Positions 52,731 through 62,012 of a stretch of DNA of 64,000 nucleotides are shown here, one piece after another (position 1 is the stretch's first letter; each line of letters opens with the position of its first letter). The notes under the pieces were generated by a model, which worked only from the letters and a program-made list of their open reading frames with translations, had not been told where the DNA came from and made no database searches. Position numbers and translations under genes: made by a program. This stretch comes from Nitrospira sp. GTDB lineage: Bacteria > Nitrospirota > Nitrospiria > Nitrospirales > Nitrospiraceae. Where the stretch lies: the NCBI GenBank assembly GCA_018242765.1, contig JAFEBH010000002.1, forward strand, positions 372,001 through 436,000, written 5' to 3'.

Positions 52731-53597
52731 TCATGAGCAACAGCTCGTCGAGCAGCAGGCCGCCTGATTCGCCTCTGGTTTCGTCGCCCGTACAAATCCA
52801 CTGATGAACTTGCCGGCGACTACCGGCGCGATGGCATCAAGATTGAGATCGGTTCCCTCGAACAGATCCCGTGCATCCGCAGCCGTATAGACTCTGGTCG
52901 GCTCGATCGAGACCCCTTCGAATCCCGCTCGTTTCAGCTTTCCGATATACTCCTGTTCCTCCAACGCACCAGCGACGCACCCGGCCCACAATTCGACGTT
53001 GCGTTGAATCTCTTGTGGAATCTCCCCTCGAACCACGATATCCGAGACCGCCAGTCTCCCTCCCGGTTTCAAGACGCGAAAGGCTTCCGCCAACACCAGA
53101 TCCTTGTCCGGCGAGAGATTGATCACGCAGTTTGAGATGATAAGATCGACGGAATTGCCCGGCAAGGGAATGTGCTCGATGTCGCCTTTCAAGAACTCCA
53201 CATTCGTCACCCCAGCCTTCGTCTGATTGGCCCGTGCCAACGCCAACATTTCATCCGTCATATCGAGACCATATACCTTGCCGGTTGGTCCAACCCGCTG
53301 TGCGGAAAGCAGGACATCGATGCCACCGCCCGAGCCCAGATCCAAGACTGTCTCGCCCGGAGCAATCTGCGCCAATGCTGTCGGGTTACCGCACCCCAAC
53401 GACGCCGCCACTGCATCCTGAGGCAACGTGGCAGCTTCGTGGTCGCTGTACAGATTGCCGGTGATTGGGTCGAGCTGCCCTGCTTGCAAAACAGTCCCAG
53501 TCCCGCAGCAGGAACGCCGCTCCTGCTTCTGTGCCTGCAAAGCTGCCTGGCCATATCTGGTCTTGATTTCTTCTTTGAGCGTCTGCGCGTCACTCAT
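52731..53597 (-). CDS. arsM: Arsenite S-adenosylmethionine methyltransferase
   Basis: A 288-aa enzyme methylating As(III) to volatile or less toxic forms. SAM motif I VLDLGSGGGIDVLL; conserved As-binding cysteines in RSCCG, LGCGNP and WAGCVAG, plus SNCVINL. The C-terminus CCSTSCCS is unusually Cys-rich and may scavenge arsenite. GGAGG six bases before the ATG. An ArsR-type box lies just upstream, between arsR and arsM. Confidence 0.95.
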   Translation of the reverse strand: MSDAQTLKEEIKTRYGQAALQAQKQERRSCCGTGTVLQAGQLDPITGNLYSDHEAATLPQDAVAASLGCGNPTALAQIAPGETVLDLGSGGGIDVLLSAQRVGPTGKVYGLDMTDEMLALARANQTKAGVTNVEFLKGDIEHIPLPGNSVDLIISNCVINLSPDKDLVLAEAFRVLKPGGRLAVSDIVVRGEIPQEIQRNVELWAGCVAGALEEQEYIGKLKRAGFEGVSIEPTRVYTAADARDLFEGTDLNLDAIAPVVAGKFISGFVRATKPEANQAACCSTSCCS

Positions 53598-53609
53598 GAT
53601 TGACCTCCA

Positions 53610-53625
53610 ATCAAGAAATGTTGAT
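53610..53625. promoter_or_regulatory. ArsR box between arsR and arsM
   Basis: ATCAAGAAATGTTGAT: a perfect inverted repeat ATCAA-N6-TTGAT, the typical ArsR/SmtB-family operator, 13 bp upstream of the arsM start. Confidence 0.7.
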
Positions 53626-53642
53626 TTATAAGATCTAAAAAA

Positions 53643-53963
53643 TCAGCAGCAACGCGTCGAGGAAACCGCCGATCTTGCTGCTTTCTTGAAAGAACCCACC
53701 AACTCCTCTAATTCCTCGATTGCCTGAGCACTAAGGGAGTAATACATCCACCGTCCCTCACGGCGATCCTCAACCAGCCCGGCATCCTTTAATACTTTCA
53801 GATGAAACGACAGCCGTGACTGCGCCGCTTTCATCGCATCCGTCAGCTCACAGACGCACTGCTCTCCCTCTTTCAACCGGTCGAGCAGCGTCAACCTGGT
53901 CTCATCCGAGAGGGCATGAAACAACGACACCGCCTTCTTGGTTGAGAGAGCTCGAGTAGCCAT
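53643..53963 (-). CDS. arsR: ArsR-family arsenic-responsive repressor
   Basis: 106 aa from MATRALS (53963). Winged helix with the As-binding CVC in EGEQCVCELTD, recognition helix AAQSRLSFHLKVL and wing RREGRWMYYSL. The C-terminus ends SSTRCC, a further Cys pair. The start codon lies only about 8 bp after the predicted -10 with no Shine-Dalgarno, so the message may be leaderless. Represses arsRMC until As(III) binds. Confidence 0.93.
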   Translation of the reverse strand: MATRALSTKKAVSLFHALSDETRLTLLDRLKEGEQCVCELTDAMKAAQSRLSFHLKVLKDAGLVEDRREGRWMYYSLSAQAIEELEELVGSFKKAARSAVSSTRCC

Positions 53964-53971
53964 GGACCATA

Positions 53972-53999
53972 GATATAACAACCAATCTTGATGAGTCAA
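53972..53999 (-). promoter_or_regulatory. arsR promoter with overlapping ArsR box
   Basis: On the minus strand TTGACT (53999-53994), 16-bp spacer, TATATC (53977-53972). The spacer is filled by AACAACCAATCTTGAT (53977-53992, plus-strand reading), an imperfect ATCAA-N6-TTGAT box. Repressor there would block polymerase directly. Confidence 0.6.
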
Positions 54000-54698
54000 G
54001 GGCTGAGGATGGGATGAGTCACCTGAGTCGTACGACCTGCGGTTTACAAAATTCAGATGGCCCTACCTCAGACAAGGTAACCCCACAAGAAACCACAACT
54101 CAGGACACTGGCACGCTGGGTGCCGATGGGACGGGGTTGTCCTGTGCTGGTAGCAATGAGGTCGCAGATGTAAAGAACAATGGAACGATGTAAAGCCTGT
54201 TCTATATATCTTAACCATACCCTCCTATACCTGTTGCAATCTGTAATTTCACTGAACATTATGCTGCTCCAACGTGCTCGAACCGGTACATCCTCTGTCT
54301 GTCATGGGGTTGAGACTCATTTTTTCTCGGCGCCACCACGATAAAAAATGAAACCTCTTAGAGGTCGAGATCTATAACGTAGATTTTGTGAGTGCCTCGG
54401 CGGGGCCTTCAAGGGCAGTAGAAACAAATTTCTATGGAGCCCGCACAGAGTTGATCGCAAAGATTTAGTGTCTTTTTAGATACAGTGATGAATCAATTCA
54501 GATACTAGATTCCTGTTTCATGGAGATGTGATGCCTGCACTTTTGTGGAATATGTGGAGAATTACTTTCTGATTTTCGGCATGCAGATTGCCTTCGCCTA
54601 TTCAATTGAGCTGGGAAACACGAAATCTTCTGAGGCATAGGGCAACGGCAATGCAAACGAGCTAACCATCTTTTCGCGTGAATACCTGGAAGGAGCTC
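54000..54698. other. Gene-free, AT-rich stretch
   Basis: About 700 bp with no credible gene. It contains small inverted repeats (CCTCTTAGAGG near 54352). It may be a decayed accessory region, given the gene remnant that follows. Confidence 0.35.
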
Positions 54699-54701
54699 AT
54701 G

Positions 54702-54968
54702 ATGAGCAAACGAATCATTTTCTGGGCGGATAGTACGTGGGACGGCCCTTACGAAGAACAAGGCATCACCCACATACGGGACCCCAAACGTCATCCTCAC
54801 AAGGCTTTAACGCCAATTTATCACAACCTCGACCGCGCACAACTCGTGCGCCCTACCAAAGATTGCTATTCGGAAATGACACTCACCTTAATAAGGAGCT
54901 TTAATTATGGCTGCGACCCTGTCGATGAAGCAGACCGTGCTATTCGCATGGAGTCTGTATGCGGTTAA
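54702..54968 (+). pseudogene. N-terminal fragment of a DUF2235-type hydrolase
   Basis: Opens MSKRIIFWADSTWDGPYEE, matching the DUF2235 start (IIFCADGTWNGP), but only about 90 residues remain of a domain of several hundred, and the later part is not recognisable. AAGGAG precedes the start. It overlaps the NHL gene start. Probably a truncated gene, or an over-printed small ORF. Confidence 0.5.
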
Positions 54969-56058
54969 CGGTCTGTTCATCTCTCTCACTGGCTGCGGGA
55001 ACGGGGATGGACTCCCCCCTCCCACTCCGCCATCGGTGGCCACGATCACTACCGTGGCAGGCACAGGAGTGGATGGATTTAATGGGGATAATCAACCAGC
55101 CACTGCGGCCCACCTGAGCGAGCCTCTCGGCGTCGCTGTGGATCGCGCCGGTAGTCTGCTAATGACAGATGGTCGTAACTTTCGCGTTCGGCGAGTTGAC
55201 GCCCAGACGGGCATTATCACCACCGTGGCAGGCACGGGAGTACCTGGCTTTAATGGGGATAATCAACCAGCCACTGCGGCCCAAATGAGCCCTATTGACG
55301 TCGCGGTCGATGGGGCGGGGAATTTACTGATTGCGGATATGCGTAATATGGCCATCCGGCGAGTTGACGCCCAGACGGGCATTATCACTACCGTGGCAGG
55401 CACTAGGGGCCGAGGCTTTAATGGGGATAACCAACCGGCTACTTCCGCCCAGTTGAACTTTCCTGTTGGCATCGCCGTTGATGGGGCGGGGAATTTGCTG
55501 ATTGCGGATCAGACCAATGCACGCATCCGGCGAGTTGACGCCCAGACAGGCATTATTACTACCGTGGCAGGCACGGGGGTCCTAGGCTTTAATGGGGATA
55601 ATCAACCGGCCACTTCTGCTCAGTTGAACTTTCCTTCTAGCATCGCCGTCGACGGGACGGGCAATTTGGTGATTGCAGATAGTAGTAACAATCGCATCCG
55701 GCGAGTTGACGTCCGGACGGGGATTATCACCACCATGGCAGGCACGGGAGTGGCTGGCTTTAATGGGGATAACCAACCGGCCACTGCAGCCCAAGTGAAT
55801 ATTCCTAGGGACTTTGCCGTGGATGGGGTGGGTAATCTGCTGATTGCAGACGGTAGTAACAATCGCATCCGGCGAGTTGACGCCCAGACAGGCATTATTA
55901 CTACCGTGGCAGGCACAGGGGTCCTAGGCTTTAATGGGGATAATCAACCGGCCACTGCGGCCCACATGAGCGACCCTTGGGGCGTCACAGTAGATCGGGC
56001 AGGTCATCTGCTGATTGCAGATCATAATAACAACCGCGTCCGGCGGGTTGGGCCATAA
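54907..56058 (+). CDS. NHL-repeat lipoprotein (beta-propeller)
   Basis: A 383-aa protein. AAGGAG then ATG at 54907; signal peptide with lipobox ISLTGC, a Pro-rich linker, then six near-identical units of 56-57 aa (VAGTGVxGFNGDNQPATAAQ ... AVDGAGNLLIADxxNxRIRRV), fitting a six-bladed NHL propeller. Propellers of this kind bind ligands or proteins on the cell surface. The last blade ends at the C-terminus without extra domain. Confidence 0.9.
   Translation: MAATLSMKQTVLFAWSLYAVNGLFISLTGCGNGDGLPPPTPPSVATITTVAGTGVDGFNGDNQPATAAHLSEPLGVAVDRAGSLLMTDGRNFRVRRVDAQTGIITTVAGTGVPGFNGDNQPATAAQMSPIDVAVDGAGNLLIADMRNMAIRRVDAQTGIITTVAGTRGRGFNGDNQPATSAQLNFPVGIAVDGAGNLLIADQTNARIRRVDAQTGIITTVAGTGVLGFNGDNQPATSAQLNFPSSIAVDGTGNLVIADSSNNRIRRVDVRTGIITTMAGTGVAGFNGDNQPATAAQVNIPRDFAVDGVGNLLIADGSNNRIRRVDAQTGIITTVAGTGVLGFNGDNQPATAAHMSDPWGVTVDRAGHLLIADHNNNRVRRVGP
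55051..56047 (+). repeat. Six tandem 168-171-bp repeats inside the NHL gene
   Basis: ACCGTGGCAGGCAC or its variant starts at 55051, 55222, 55390, 55561, 55732 and 55903, giving steps of 171, 168, 171, 171 and 171 bp. High nucleotide identity between units shows recent amplification or gene conversion rather than ancient blades. Confidence 0.85.
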
Positions 56059-56652
56059 GGTGAGAGAGTTTAGCGCAGGGTGGAGAGATAAGGCGCTCCA
56101 AATAAATCCCTACGCATGGGTAACTGAGCACCAAAAGTTTATTTCCAGGAGTCTGAGGGGCCTCATCGCCCTGTCCGGAGAGCCGGCTGTCTGTCTCAAC
56201 ACGTTTCAATATTCACCGCTGAAAACTAAGGGTTTCCGTTACAGTCTCAGTCTAGCCACAATCATAGGTTCTAATTTGTCATTGATCACATGTATAACTG
56301 CGATTCCCCCGATGCCAACGGAGAAGGTGACCCGCCCCCAGTTGCTAGGCGACTTACTCAAATAGTCCTGCATACACTGGGTGGGCTCGATCGTCTCTGG
56401 AATTGATGGCCGGTAACCCACGCGTAATTTGGGCGAGTGTCTGCATGTCCAGAGGCTACAAGGCTACTATGGACGGTCGGATATTTACGGCAGCATTGCG
56501 TCCCCTCTCCCCCTCACGGGAAACTCCTATATCATTGCCGGGCGAATGGATTCATCTCTGGCTTTGCAGTAGACTGATTTCCGTTCAACTCGTGAAACGA
56601 CCTGGCGACGTTGCTGGAGTTGGGAAAGCGCACCCTCTCGTGAACCGTTGCG
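56059..56652. other. Gene-free stretch
   Basis: 594 bp between the NHL gene and the VIT-family gene. ORFs here lack ribosome-binding sites and plausible composition. Nothing recognised. Confidence 0.35.
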
Positions 56653-57342
56653 ATGCCGCACCTTGAAACGCACACCATACGCCGAATTGGATGGCTTCGT
56701 GCCGCAGTGCTAGGCGCAAATGACGGTATTGTGTCGACGGCGAGCCTCATCGTAGGCGTAGCGGCGGCAGGCGCAAGCTCAACAAGCATTATGACTGCAG
56801 GCGTGGCCGGTCTTGTGGCCGGCGCGATGGCGATGGCGGCAGGCGAGTATGTTTCGGTGAGTTCGCAAGCCGACGCCGAGCGCGCGGATCTCGCTCGGGA
56901 GCGCATGGAGCTCGCAACGAACCCCGAGCAAGAGCACAGAGAAATGACTGCAATCTACGTTGCACGTGGACTGGATGTAGAACTCGCATCCAAAGTCGCA
57001 ACCCAGCTGATGACACATGATGCACTCAGTGCCCATGGTCGTGATGAGCTCGGAATATCCGACACCGTGACCGCACGACCAGTTCAAGCTGCCTTGGCAT
57101 CAGCTATCACATTTTCGGTTGGCGCTATCCTACCTCTCCTAATCGTCCTGTTAGTACCCGCTTCTGCACTTACGTGGGCTGTTTCTGGAAGTTCACTTCT
57201 CTTTCTAGTTCTTTTAGGCTCCCTGGCTGCGCGGGTCGGCGGTGCTTCTGTGATGATTGCCGCTACGCGGGTTACCGTTTGGGGCGCCTTGGCAATGGCT
57301 GTGACCGCTGGAGCTGGAGCGTTGTTTGGGGTTCCGGCCTGA
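56653..57342 (+). CDS. VIT1/CCC1-family transporter
   Basis: A 229-aa membrane protein with five predicted helices. The first, GWLRAAVLGANDGIVSTASL, is the family signature. The cytoplasmic metal-binding stretch (AERADLARERMELATNPEQE) carries acidic residues. VIT1/CCC1 proteins export Fe(II) or Mn(II) from the cytoplasm. The length and helix pattern are normal for bacterial members. No clear Shine-Dalgarno; TTG/GTG alternatives cannot be excluded. Confidence 0.9.
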   Translation: MPHLETHTIRRIGWLRAAVLGANDGIVSTASLIVGVAAAGASSTSIMTAGVAGLVAGAMAMAAGEYVSVSSQADAERADLARERMELATNPEQEHREMTAIYVARGLDVELASKVATQLMTHDALSAHGRDELGISDTVTARPVQAALASAITFSVGAILPLLIVLLVPASALTWAVSGSSLLFLVLLGSLAARVGGASVMIAATRVTVWGALAMAVTAGAGALFGVPA

Positions 57343-57514
57343 TCCGTGCCGTTCCTGTTCACCGAAGAAGACGGCACCAGCAATCGCTTTCTAGAAGGTA
57401 CACGGACCTGGCCTTTGTGATCAGCTTCGTCGGCATCTCCCGCGAAAGCTGCTTACACTCAATTCCTGCCCTTGACTGAAACCGATCACGCGTGAAGCCG
57501 GAGCACTTGTTTCA

Positions 57515-58594
57515 TTAACGTGGCTCTGTCGTTTCCCTCTCCGCGTTTCTCCCGAGGATCTCATGCACGCCACCAGCCACAAGATGCTGAAAAAGGTTGT
57601 AGAAAATGATCGGAACCATGACTCGGGGATAGGCCGACAAGACCAATGAGGCTAAGACCAGTCCCGTTCCATTGTTATTCATTCCCAATCCATACATAAG
57701 CGAGACCCGTTCCGCATCATCGAGCTTGAAGAGTCGACTCAATCCGTAGCCGGCGGAAAAGGCCGTGACACAGAGACCCGCGGTGATCACGAACGTAACC
57801 GCGAGGAAGTCATAGTCGCGGTCCGCGACCGCCTGAGGAAGGGAGACCGAGCCGTTCGAGTAGTTCAAGAGCAGTAAGACGACGGCATTGATCAGTTTGA
57901 TGATCGGCATGACGGCCGTCTGTCTGGTTTCCGGCACCACGAAGCGCACCGCAAGGCCCAACAGGGAGGGTAACACGATCCAGAGACCTAGGAACGCTCC
58001 CGATCCGTACGCAGCAAGATCATGTATCACCCGCTCATATTCCTCTGTGGCCATCTCACCGAACGTATACAGCGCCACCGGTGTCAGGACGGGACTGAGC
58101 AGGGTCGAAGCCAGGACCAACCCCAAACTAAGTGCCAGATTCCCATTTGAGTTCTGGACCCAGGCGGTTGACGCTCCGGCAATCGGCATGGCCGCCACCA
58201 AAGCCAACCCGACGAGGATATGTTGGGCTTCCTCCGGCTCATACCACACCCGCATGATGAGGGTGACCAGAAAGATATAGGCCATAGGAATAACGAGATT
58301 GGCGGTGAGCCCGGCAAACAGAACCCCTGTCTTCTTGGCTAACGATCTGAGATGCGAAGTCTTGACCCCCAACCCCGCATTGAACATCAAGGTTGCCAGT
58401 AGGAGCAGCAGGAGAGAAACATGCAGCGTCTCGTTGAAGATTTGGAGATCGCCGAAGCTGACCTGTCGTATCCCCAAACCGGCGGCTGGCCAGATTGCGG
58501 AGAGCACATAGACGCCGATCAAAAACCACAGGAGGTGATGATGGATGAACTGCGACAAGGCGCGAACCGTGAGGTTGTGGCTATTCTTACCCAT
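57515..58594 (-). CDS. BASS-family sodium-dependent transporter
   Basis: A 359-aa protein with about ten transmembrane helices. The two sodium-site regions are recognisable (NSNGNLALSLGLVLASTLLS and GMNNNGTGLVLAS), as in bile acid:sodium symporter / ACR3-type folds. The substrate is not evident: organic anion or arsenite are both possible, and the arsRMC operon 4 kb away makes arsenite worth testing. Single gene. Confidence 0.85.
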   Translation of the reverse strand: MGKNSHNLTVRALSQFIHHHLLWFLIGVYVLSAIWPAAGLGIRQVSFGDLQIFNETLHVSLLLLLLATLMFNAGLGVKTSHLRSLAKKTGVLFAGLTANLVIPMAYIFLVTLIMRVWYEPEEAQHILVGLALVAAMPIAGASTAWVQNSNGNLALSLGLVLASTLLSPVLTPVALYTFGEMATEEYERVIHDLAAYGSGAFLGLWIVLPSLLGLAVRFVVPETRQTAVMPIIKLINAVVLLLLNYSNGSVSLPQAVADRDYDFLAVTFVITAGLCVTAFSAGYGLSRLFKLDDAERVSLMYGLGMNNNGTGLVLASLVLSAYPRVMVPIIFYNLFQHLVAGGVHEILGRNAERETTEPR

Positions 58595-58797
58595 TTCGCT
58601 CAGCAGAGAATATACGCAACAAGATCACGTTTTTTTCACTTTTCATAGCAGGCCGCTTGCTGTCGGGCTAGCCTCCCTGGAATGGTTCGTAGTGATGAAA
58701 CCGCTGCCAAGCAACGTGTGCATTGAACCTCTGGTGTCGGAAGCATGTAACACGTCGTAACAGACCGTCAACATCCAGGTAGATAGGCATGAAGGCG

Positions 58798-59814
58798 TTA
58801 CTCCATGGTCAGCACCACGCGACAACGGGCCTTGCCGCTCAGCATCCGGTCGTAGGCGGCCGCTGCCTGTTCCAGAGGGAATGCCTCCACAATCGGGCGG
58901 ATACCGGTCAAAGCACAAAAATTCAGGGCATCCTCGGAGTCCCGCGCAGTGCCTGACGGCCACCCCTGAATCGTCCGACGTGCGCCGATCAGTTGAAGCG
59001 GTGTCACGATCATGGGGTCAGTCGACGCCCCAAGAACAATGAGCTTGCCGCCGACCCCCAACCCGTCGATCATGTCCGACATGGCTTTCCCGCTCGGCGC
59101 CGTTGCCAAAATCACGGCGGCTCCACCGAGACTCGCCAGCTCCTTCACCGGATCAACCGTTTCAGCATCGAGGTAGCGCTCAGCTCCCAGCTTCAAAGCA
59201 AGTGCGGCTTTGTCCTGGCCGCGTCCGATAGCCACCGTGTGAAAACCCATCTTGTTGGCAAACTGCACCCCGAGATGGCCGAGTCCTCCCAGCCCCTGAA
59301 CCGCCACCAGATCACCCGCCCTGGCTCCGCTATGCCGCAAGCTATTAAACGTCGTAATCCCGGCGCAGAGAATCGGCGCCGCTTCCGTTGGCGTCAATAC
59401 ATCGGGGATAGCTGCCAGTGCCTCGGTTCGCGCGATCAAGTACTCCGCATACCCTCCATCTTCATGAAAGCCGGTCACGATGAATTTCTGACATCCGAAA
59501 AAATCACCGCGATGACAAGGGGCACAGTGACCACAATGTCCACCGTGCCACCCCACCCCGACAGGTTGACCTTTTTCCCAGACAACCACCCCGGCACCGA
59601 CTGCATCGATCACACCCGCCACCTCATGGCCCGTGACTCGTGGATAGTGGAGTCCCGGCCAATGGCCTTCTTTGACGAACATGTCACTATGGCAAACCCC
59701 ACAGGCCTGCACTTTAACGCGAACGGTATTGGGCTTGGGTTCCGGCACCGGCCCGTGGACGAGCTTGAACGGACCTCCTGGGGAAGTGATCTGCACGGAT
59801 GTCATTGATGTCAT
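58798..59814 (-). CDS. Zinc-dependent alcohol dehydrogenase
   Basis: A 338-aa medium-chain dehydrogenase. Catalytic zinc ligands are in ACGVCHSD and VTGHEVAG. The structural zinc loop is GHCGHCAPCHRGDFFGC. The NAD(P)-binding motif is GLGGLGHLGVQFA. AAGGAGG five bases before ATG 59814 sets the start; an upstream in-frame ATG at 59835 overlaps that site. Closest in pattern to AdhP/cinnamyl-type enzymes; substrate unknown. Confidence 0.93.
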   Translation of the reverse strand: MTSMTSVQITSPGGPFKLVHGPVPEPKPNTVRVKVQACGVCHSDMFVKEGHWPGLHYPRVTGHEVAGVIDAVGAGVVVWEKGQPVGVGWHGGHCGHCAPCHRGDFFGCQKFIVTGFHEDGGYAEYLIARTEALAAIPDVLTPTEAAPILCAGITTFNSLRHSGARAGDLVAVQGLGGLGHLGVQFANKMGFHTVAIGRGQDKAALALKLGAERYLDAETVDPVKELASLGGAAVILATAPSGKAMSDMIDGLGVGGKLIVLGASTDPMIVTPLQLIGARRTIQGWPSGTARDSEDALNFCALTGIRPIVEAFPLEQAAAAYDRMLSGKARCRVVLTME

Positions 59815-59875
59815 CTCGGCCTCCTTGGCTGACAACTCGTTCGCTTTTACTCGTATAGCCTTTGTGCTCTTAGAC

Positions 59876-60697
59876 CTACGGCGGATGTCTCGGCGCCTGG
59901 CCGATGATCTGCATTCTCGGCCCGTTCCGGAGTGAAATCACTTGATCATGCTCGACTTCCTCACCCAATACCCACTCAAATAGCCGCTTCGCATCATTCA
60001 GCTCCGGATCTCTTGGAATCCCATACTGTTCCTTCTGCATCGGTTCGTCATAGAGGCCGATACAACCGTGGGAAGCGGGATAGCCCGGTAAGTCACGCCC
60101 GTGCAACCAATAAGATACCCCTTCACGATCGATATGAAATCGGAGCGCATAATTCATCGGATAAGACCGATCCGTTCCCTCAACCTTGTACAAGCAGGAT
60201 CGATGGGTACGATGGGCCGCGGTGAGGCGAAACTCGCCCACGGGTGTCGGATGGTCCTCGTCCCCTGAGACGATCGGAACGGCAAACCGGAGTGCGCCGT
60301 ACTCATAGGCACCGAGAAACTGCTCGGACAGATTGACGAGTATGAACTGTCCTTCTTGCTCGGCCGCCAGATACAACAGCGGCAAGGGCAGAAATGACTC
60401 CACATCTTCAATCTGCTTCGGGACTTTGATCGACACCCCACCATGGACGTGACGCCGATCGACTCGATTGAACCGCGCGACATGGACCCACTGCTCACCA
60501 AAGAGCCTTTCCAATGATTCACCGTCTCGGAGTGTCCGGCATTCCCACTGCACCGTCTCATCACTGGGACACCTCATATCGCATAGGCTACGGCGCTTCG
60601 ATGTCGATTCTGAATGAACGGCAGTAGGAACAAGAAGGATCATGGCGAGGAGCGCGTTCCAAGCCAACCGCGGAACCGCTTTGGGCATGATGGACAT
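59876..60697 (-). CDS. Exported L,D-transpeptidase (YkuD) with a LysM-like segment
   Basis: 273 aa from ATG 60697. Signal peptide to about residue 30. A LysM-like segment (RDGESLERLFGEQWVHVARF) precedes the YkuD domain with HGRDLPGYPASHGCIGLYD; the catalytic Cys and His are intact. It forms 3-3 crosslinks or attaches proteins to peptidoglycan. The open frame extends 14 codons into the dispersed repeat upstream, which is not coding; no Shine-Dalgarno precedes the chosen ATG. Confidence 0.9.
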   Translation of the reverse strand: MSIMPKAVPRLAWNALLAMILLVPTAVHSESTSKRRSLCDMRCPSDETVQWECRTLRDGESLERLFGEQWVHVARFNRVDRRHVHGGVSIKVPKQIEDVESFLPLPLLYLAAEQEGQFILVNLSEQFLGAYEYGALRFAVPIVSGDEDHPTPVGEFRLTAAHRTHRSCLYKVEGTDRSYPMNYALRFHIDREGVSYWLHGRDLPGYPASHGCIGLYDEPMQKEQYGIPRDPELNDAKRLFEWVLGEEVEHDQVISLRNGPRMQIIGQAPRHPP

Positions 60698-60702
60698 GTA
60701 CA

Positions 60703-60875
60703 CAACAGACTGTTCAAAAAGTTTCACCGACAAGGCCACAGCGAGCGAAGAGGTGAGGCGTAATCCTTTTCATCCGCCCGCCCCGAGCAGCCAGAGCTGC
60801 TCTGTCCCGACTTGGTACGTTAAGCCTCTGCGCGACGCGAGAACGCCGCTGGTGGACTTTTTCAACAGTCTGTTA
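60703..60875 (-). repeat. MITE-like dispersed repeat, copy 3
   Basis: About 173 bp with near-perfect 20-bp terminal inverted repeats (left CAACAGACTGTTCAAAAAG; right inverse of GTAACAGACTGTTGAAAAAG). On the minus strand the core GGCGTTCTCGCGTCG lies near its start. Its first bases supply the TAA stop of the CBS gene (60873-60875), and its end lies 5 bp before the L,D-transpeptidase ATG. Confidence 0.8.
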
Positions 60876-61307
60876 CGACCAATATTGCGATGCCTTCATA
60901 TAGCCGAAGAGCACATCACGTCTGGCCAGAATCCCCACCAGCTTGTTGTTCCGGACGACCGGCACTCGAGTCACATAGCGGTCCTGGAACAGATCAGCCA
61001 CCTGAGCAAGCGTTTGATCTTCCGTCACGCTTACAGGATGGGCCGACATGATCTCTATGGCCAAAATCTTTCTGAGATCACGCCCCTCGGTCATGGCTTG
61101 CAAGAGATCATATTCCGTGACGATCCCCACTAATGTGCCGTCCTCTTCTACCACCGGCAAACTTCCGTAGTTGCGATGGGTCATCAGATGGGCGATCGTC
61201 GACGCCTCGGTGCGTGAGGTGCATCGTGTGACGGCATCCTGCATCAACTGTCCGACCGTCAAGGTCTTCGGATCAGTCGCTTTCATGAAGAATTCGGTTT
61301 GTCTCAT
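60873..61307 (-). CDS. CBS-domain pair protein
   Basis: A 144-aa Bateman module with two CBS domains (VGQLMQDAVTRC...GSLPVVEEDGTLVGIVTEYDLL; IMSAHPVSVTE...TRVPVVRNNKLVGILARRDVL). It binds adenine nucleotides and usually modulates a partner. GAGGACG precedes the ATG. Paralog of the next upstream gene, 7 bp apart, suggesting they may act together. Confidence 0.92.
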   Translation of the reverse strand: MRQTEFFMKATDPKTLTVGQLMQDAVTRCTSRTEASTIAHLMTHRNYGSLPVVEEDGTLVGIVTEYDLLQAMTEGRDLRKILAIEIMSAHPVSVTEDQTLAQVADLFQDRYVTRVPVVRNNKLVGILARRDVLFGYMKASQYWS

Positions 61308-61314
61308 AGCGTCC

Positions 61315-61749
61315 TCACAGTTGTCGTTTGCCGCCGGTGGCCAGATAGGCCCGTAAGAGATCGCGTCGCGCGATGATGCCGATCAATTTCTCTTTGGCAT
61401 TCACGACGGGGACGCGAACCAAATCGCTCGCCCGCAGCACGTGTACCATCGTTCCAAGCGTCGTCTCAGGTCGGACGGAGTAAGGATTGGCCGTCATGAT
61501 ATCCTTCGCCGTCATGGTACTGAGCTGGTGGCGGTCATCGACGGCCGCGAGCAGGTCATGCTCGCTGACGATGCCGGCCAACTTGCGCCCTTTCTCCACT
61601 ACGGGAACAGCCCCAAATCCTTCGGTAAGGAGGGCCGCAATCAAATCCCCCTTCATTTTCAGCGGGACGAACTGTACGTCTTTTTCCATGACCTGGTTCA
61701 CGGTCATGGAGTCGAAGTCTTTGACCTTCACCTTGGCTTTCTTTTTCAT
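61315..61749 (-). CDS. CBS-domain pair protein, paralog
   Basis: A 144-aa protein with a Lys-rich first ten residues (MKKKAKVKVK), then two CBS domains (FGAVPVVEKGRKLAGIVSEH; VRVPVVNAKEKLIGIIARRD). GGAGGGGT before the ATG is a strong ribosome-binding site. Upstream member of a two-gene CBS operon. Confidence 0.92.
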   Translation of the reverse strand: MKKKAKVKVKDFDSMTVNQVMEKDVQFVPLKMKGDLIAALLTEGFGAVPVVEKGRKLAGIVSEHDLLAAVDDRHQLSTMTAKDIMTANPYSVRPETTLGTMVHVLRASDLVRVPVVNAKEKLIGIIARRDLLRAYLATGGKRQL

Positions 61750-62012
61750 TACCCCTCCTGTATAGAAGCACCTTGTGCTCCCAACATCTCAGAGATGCAT
61801 GCTACTGGCGCCAATCACCACAGTACCGTACCTGTCGCTGCAGCAAAATGCCTCAACCCGCTTCCATGTGAAAGAGACGTCCCTCCCCATAACTCTCTGG
61901 TAATTAGCCGATTCTTCTTCTGTCTTTCCCCATGCTACAGGCACATCCGATGCAGAACTGATACCCGAAATGGTTTCTCCAGAATCACAGCCTGCACGGA
62001 AGGGGACCAGTT

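Noticed and set aside
55051..56047. CRISPR-like array
   Set aside because: Repeats are 168-171 bp, in frame and encode NHL blades; there are no spacers or cas genes.
60698..60739. Longer start for the L,D-transpeptidase
   Set aside because: The extra codons come from the dispersed repeat, not from the family.
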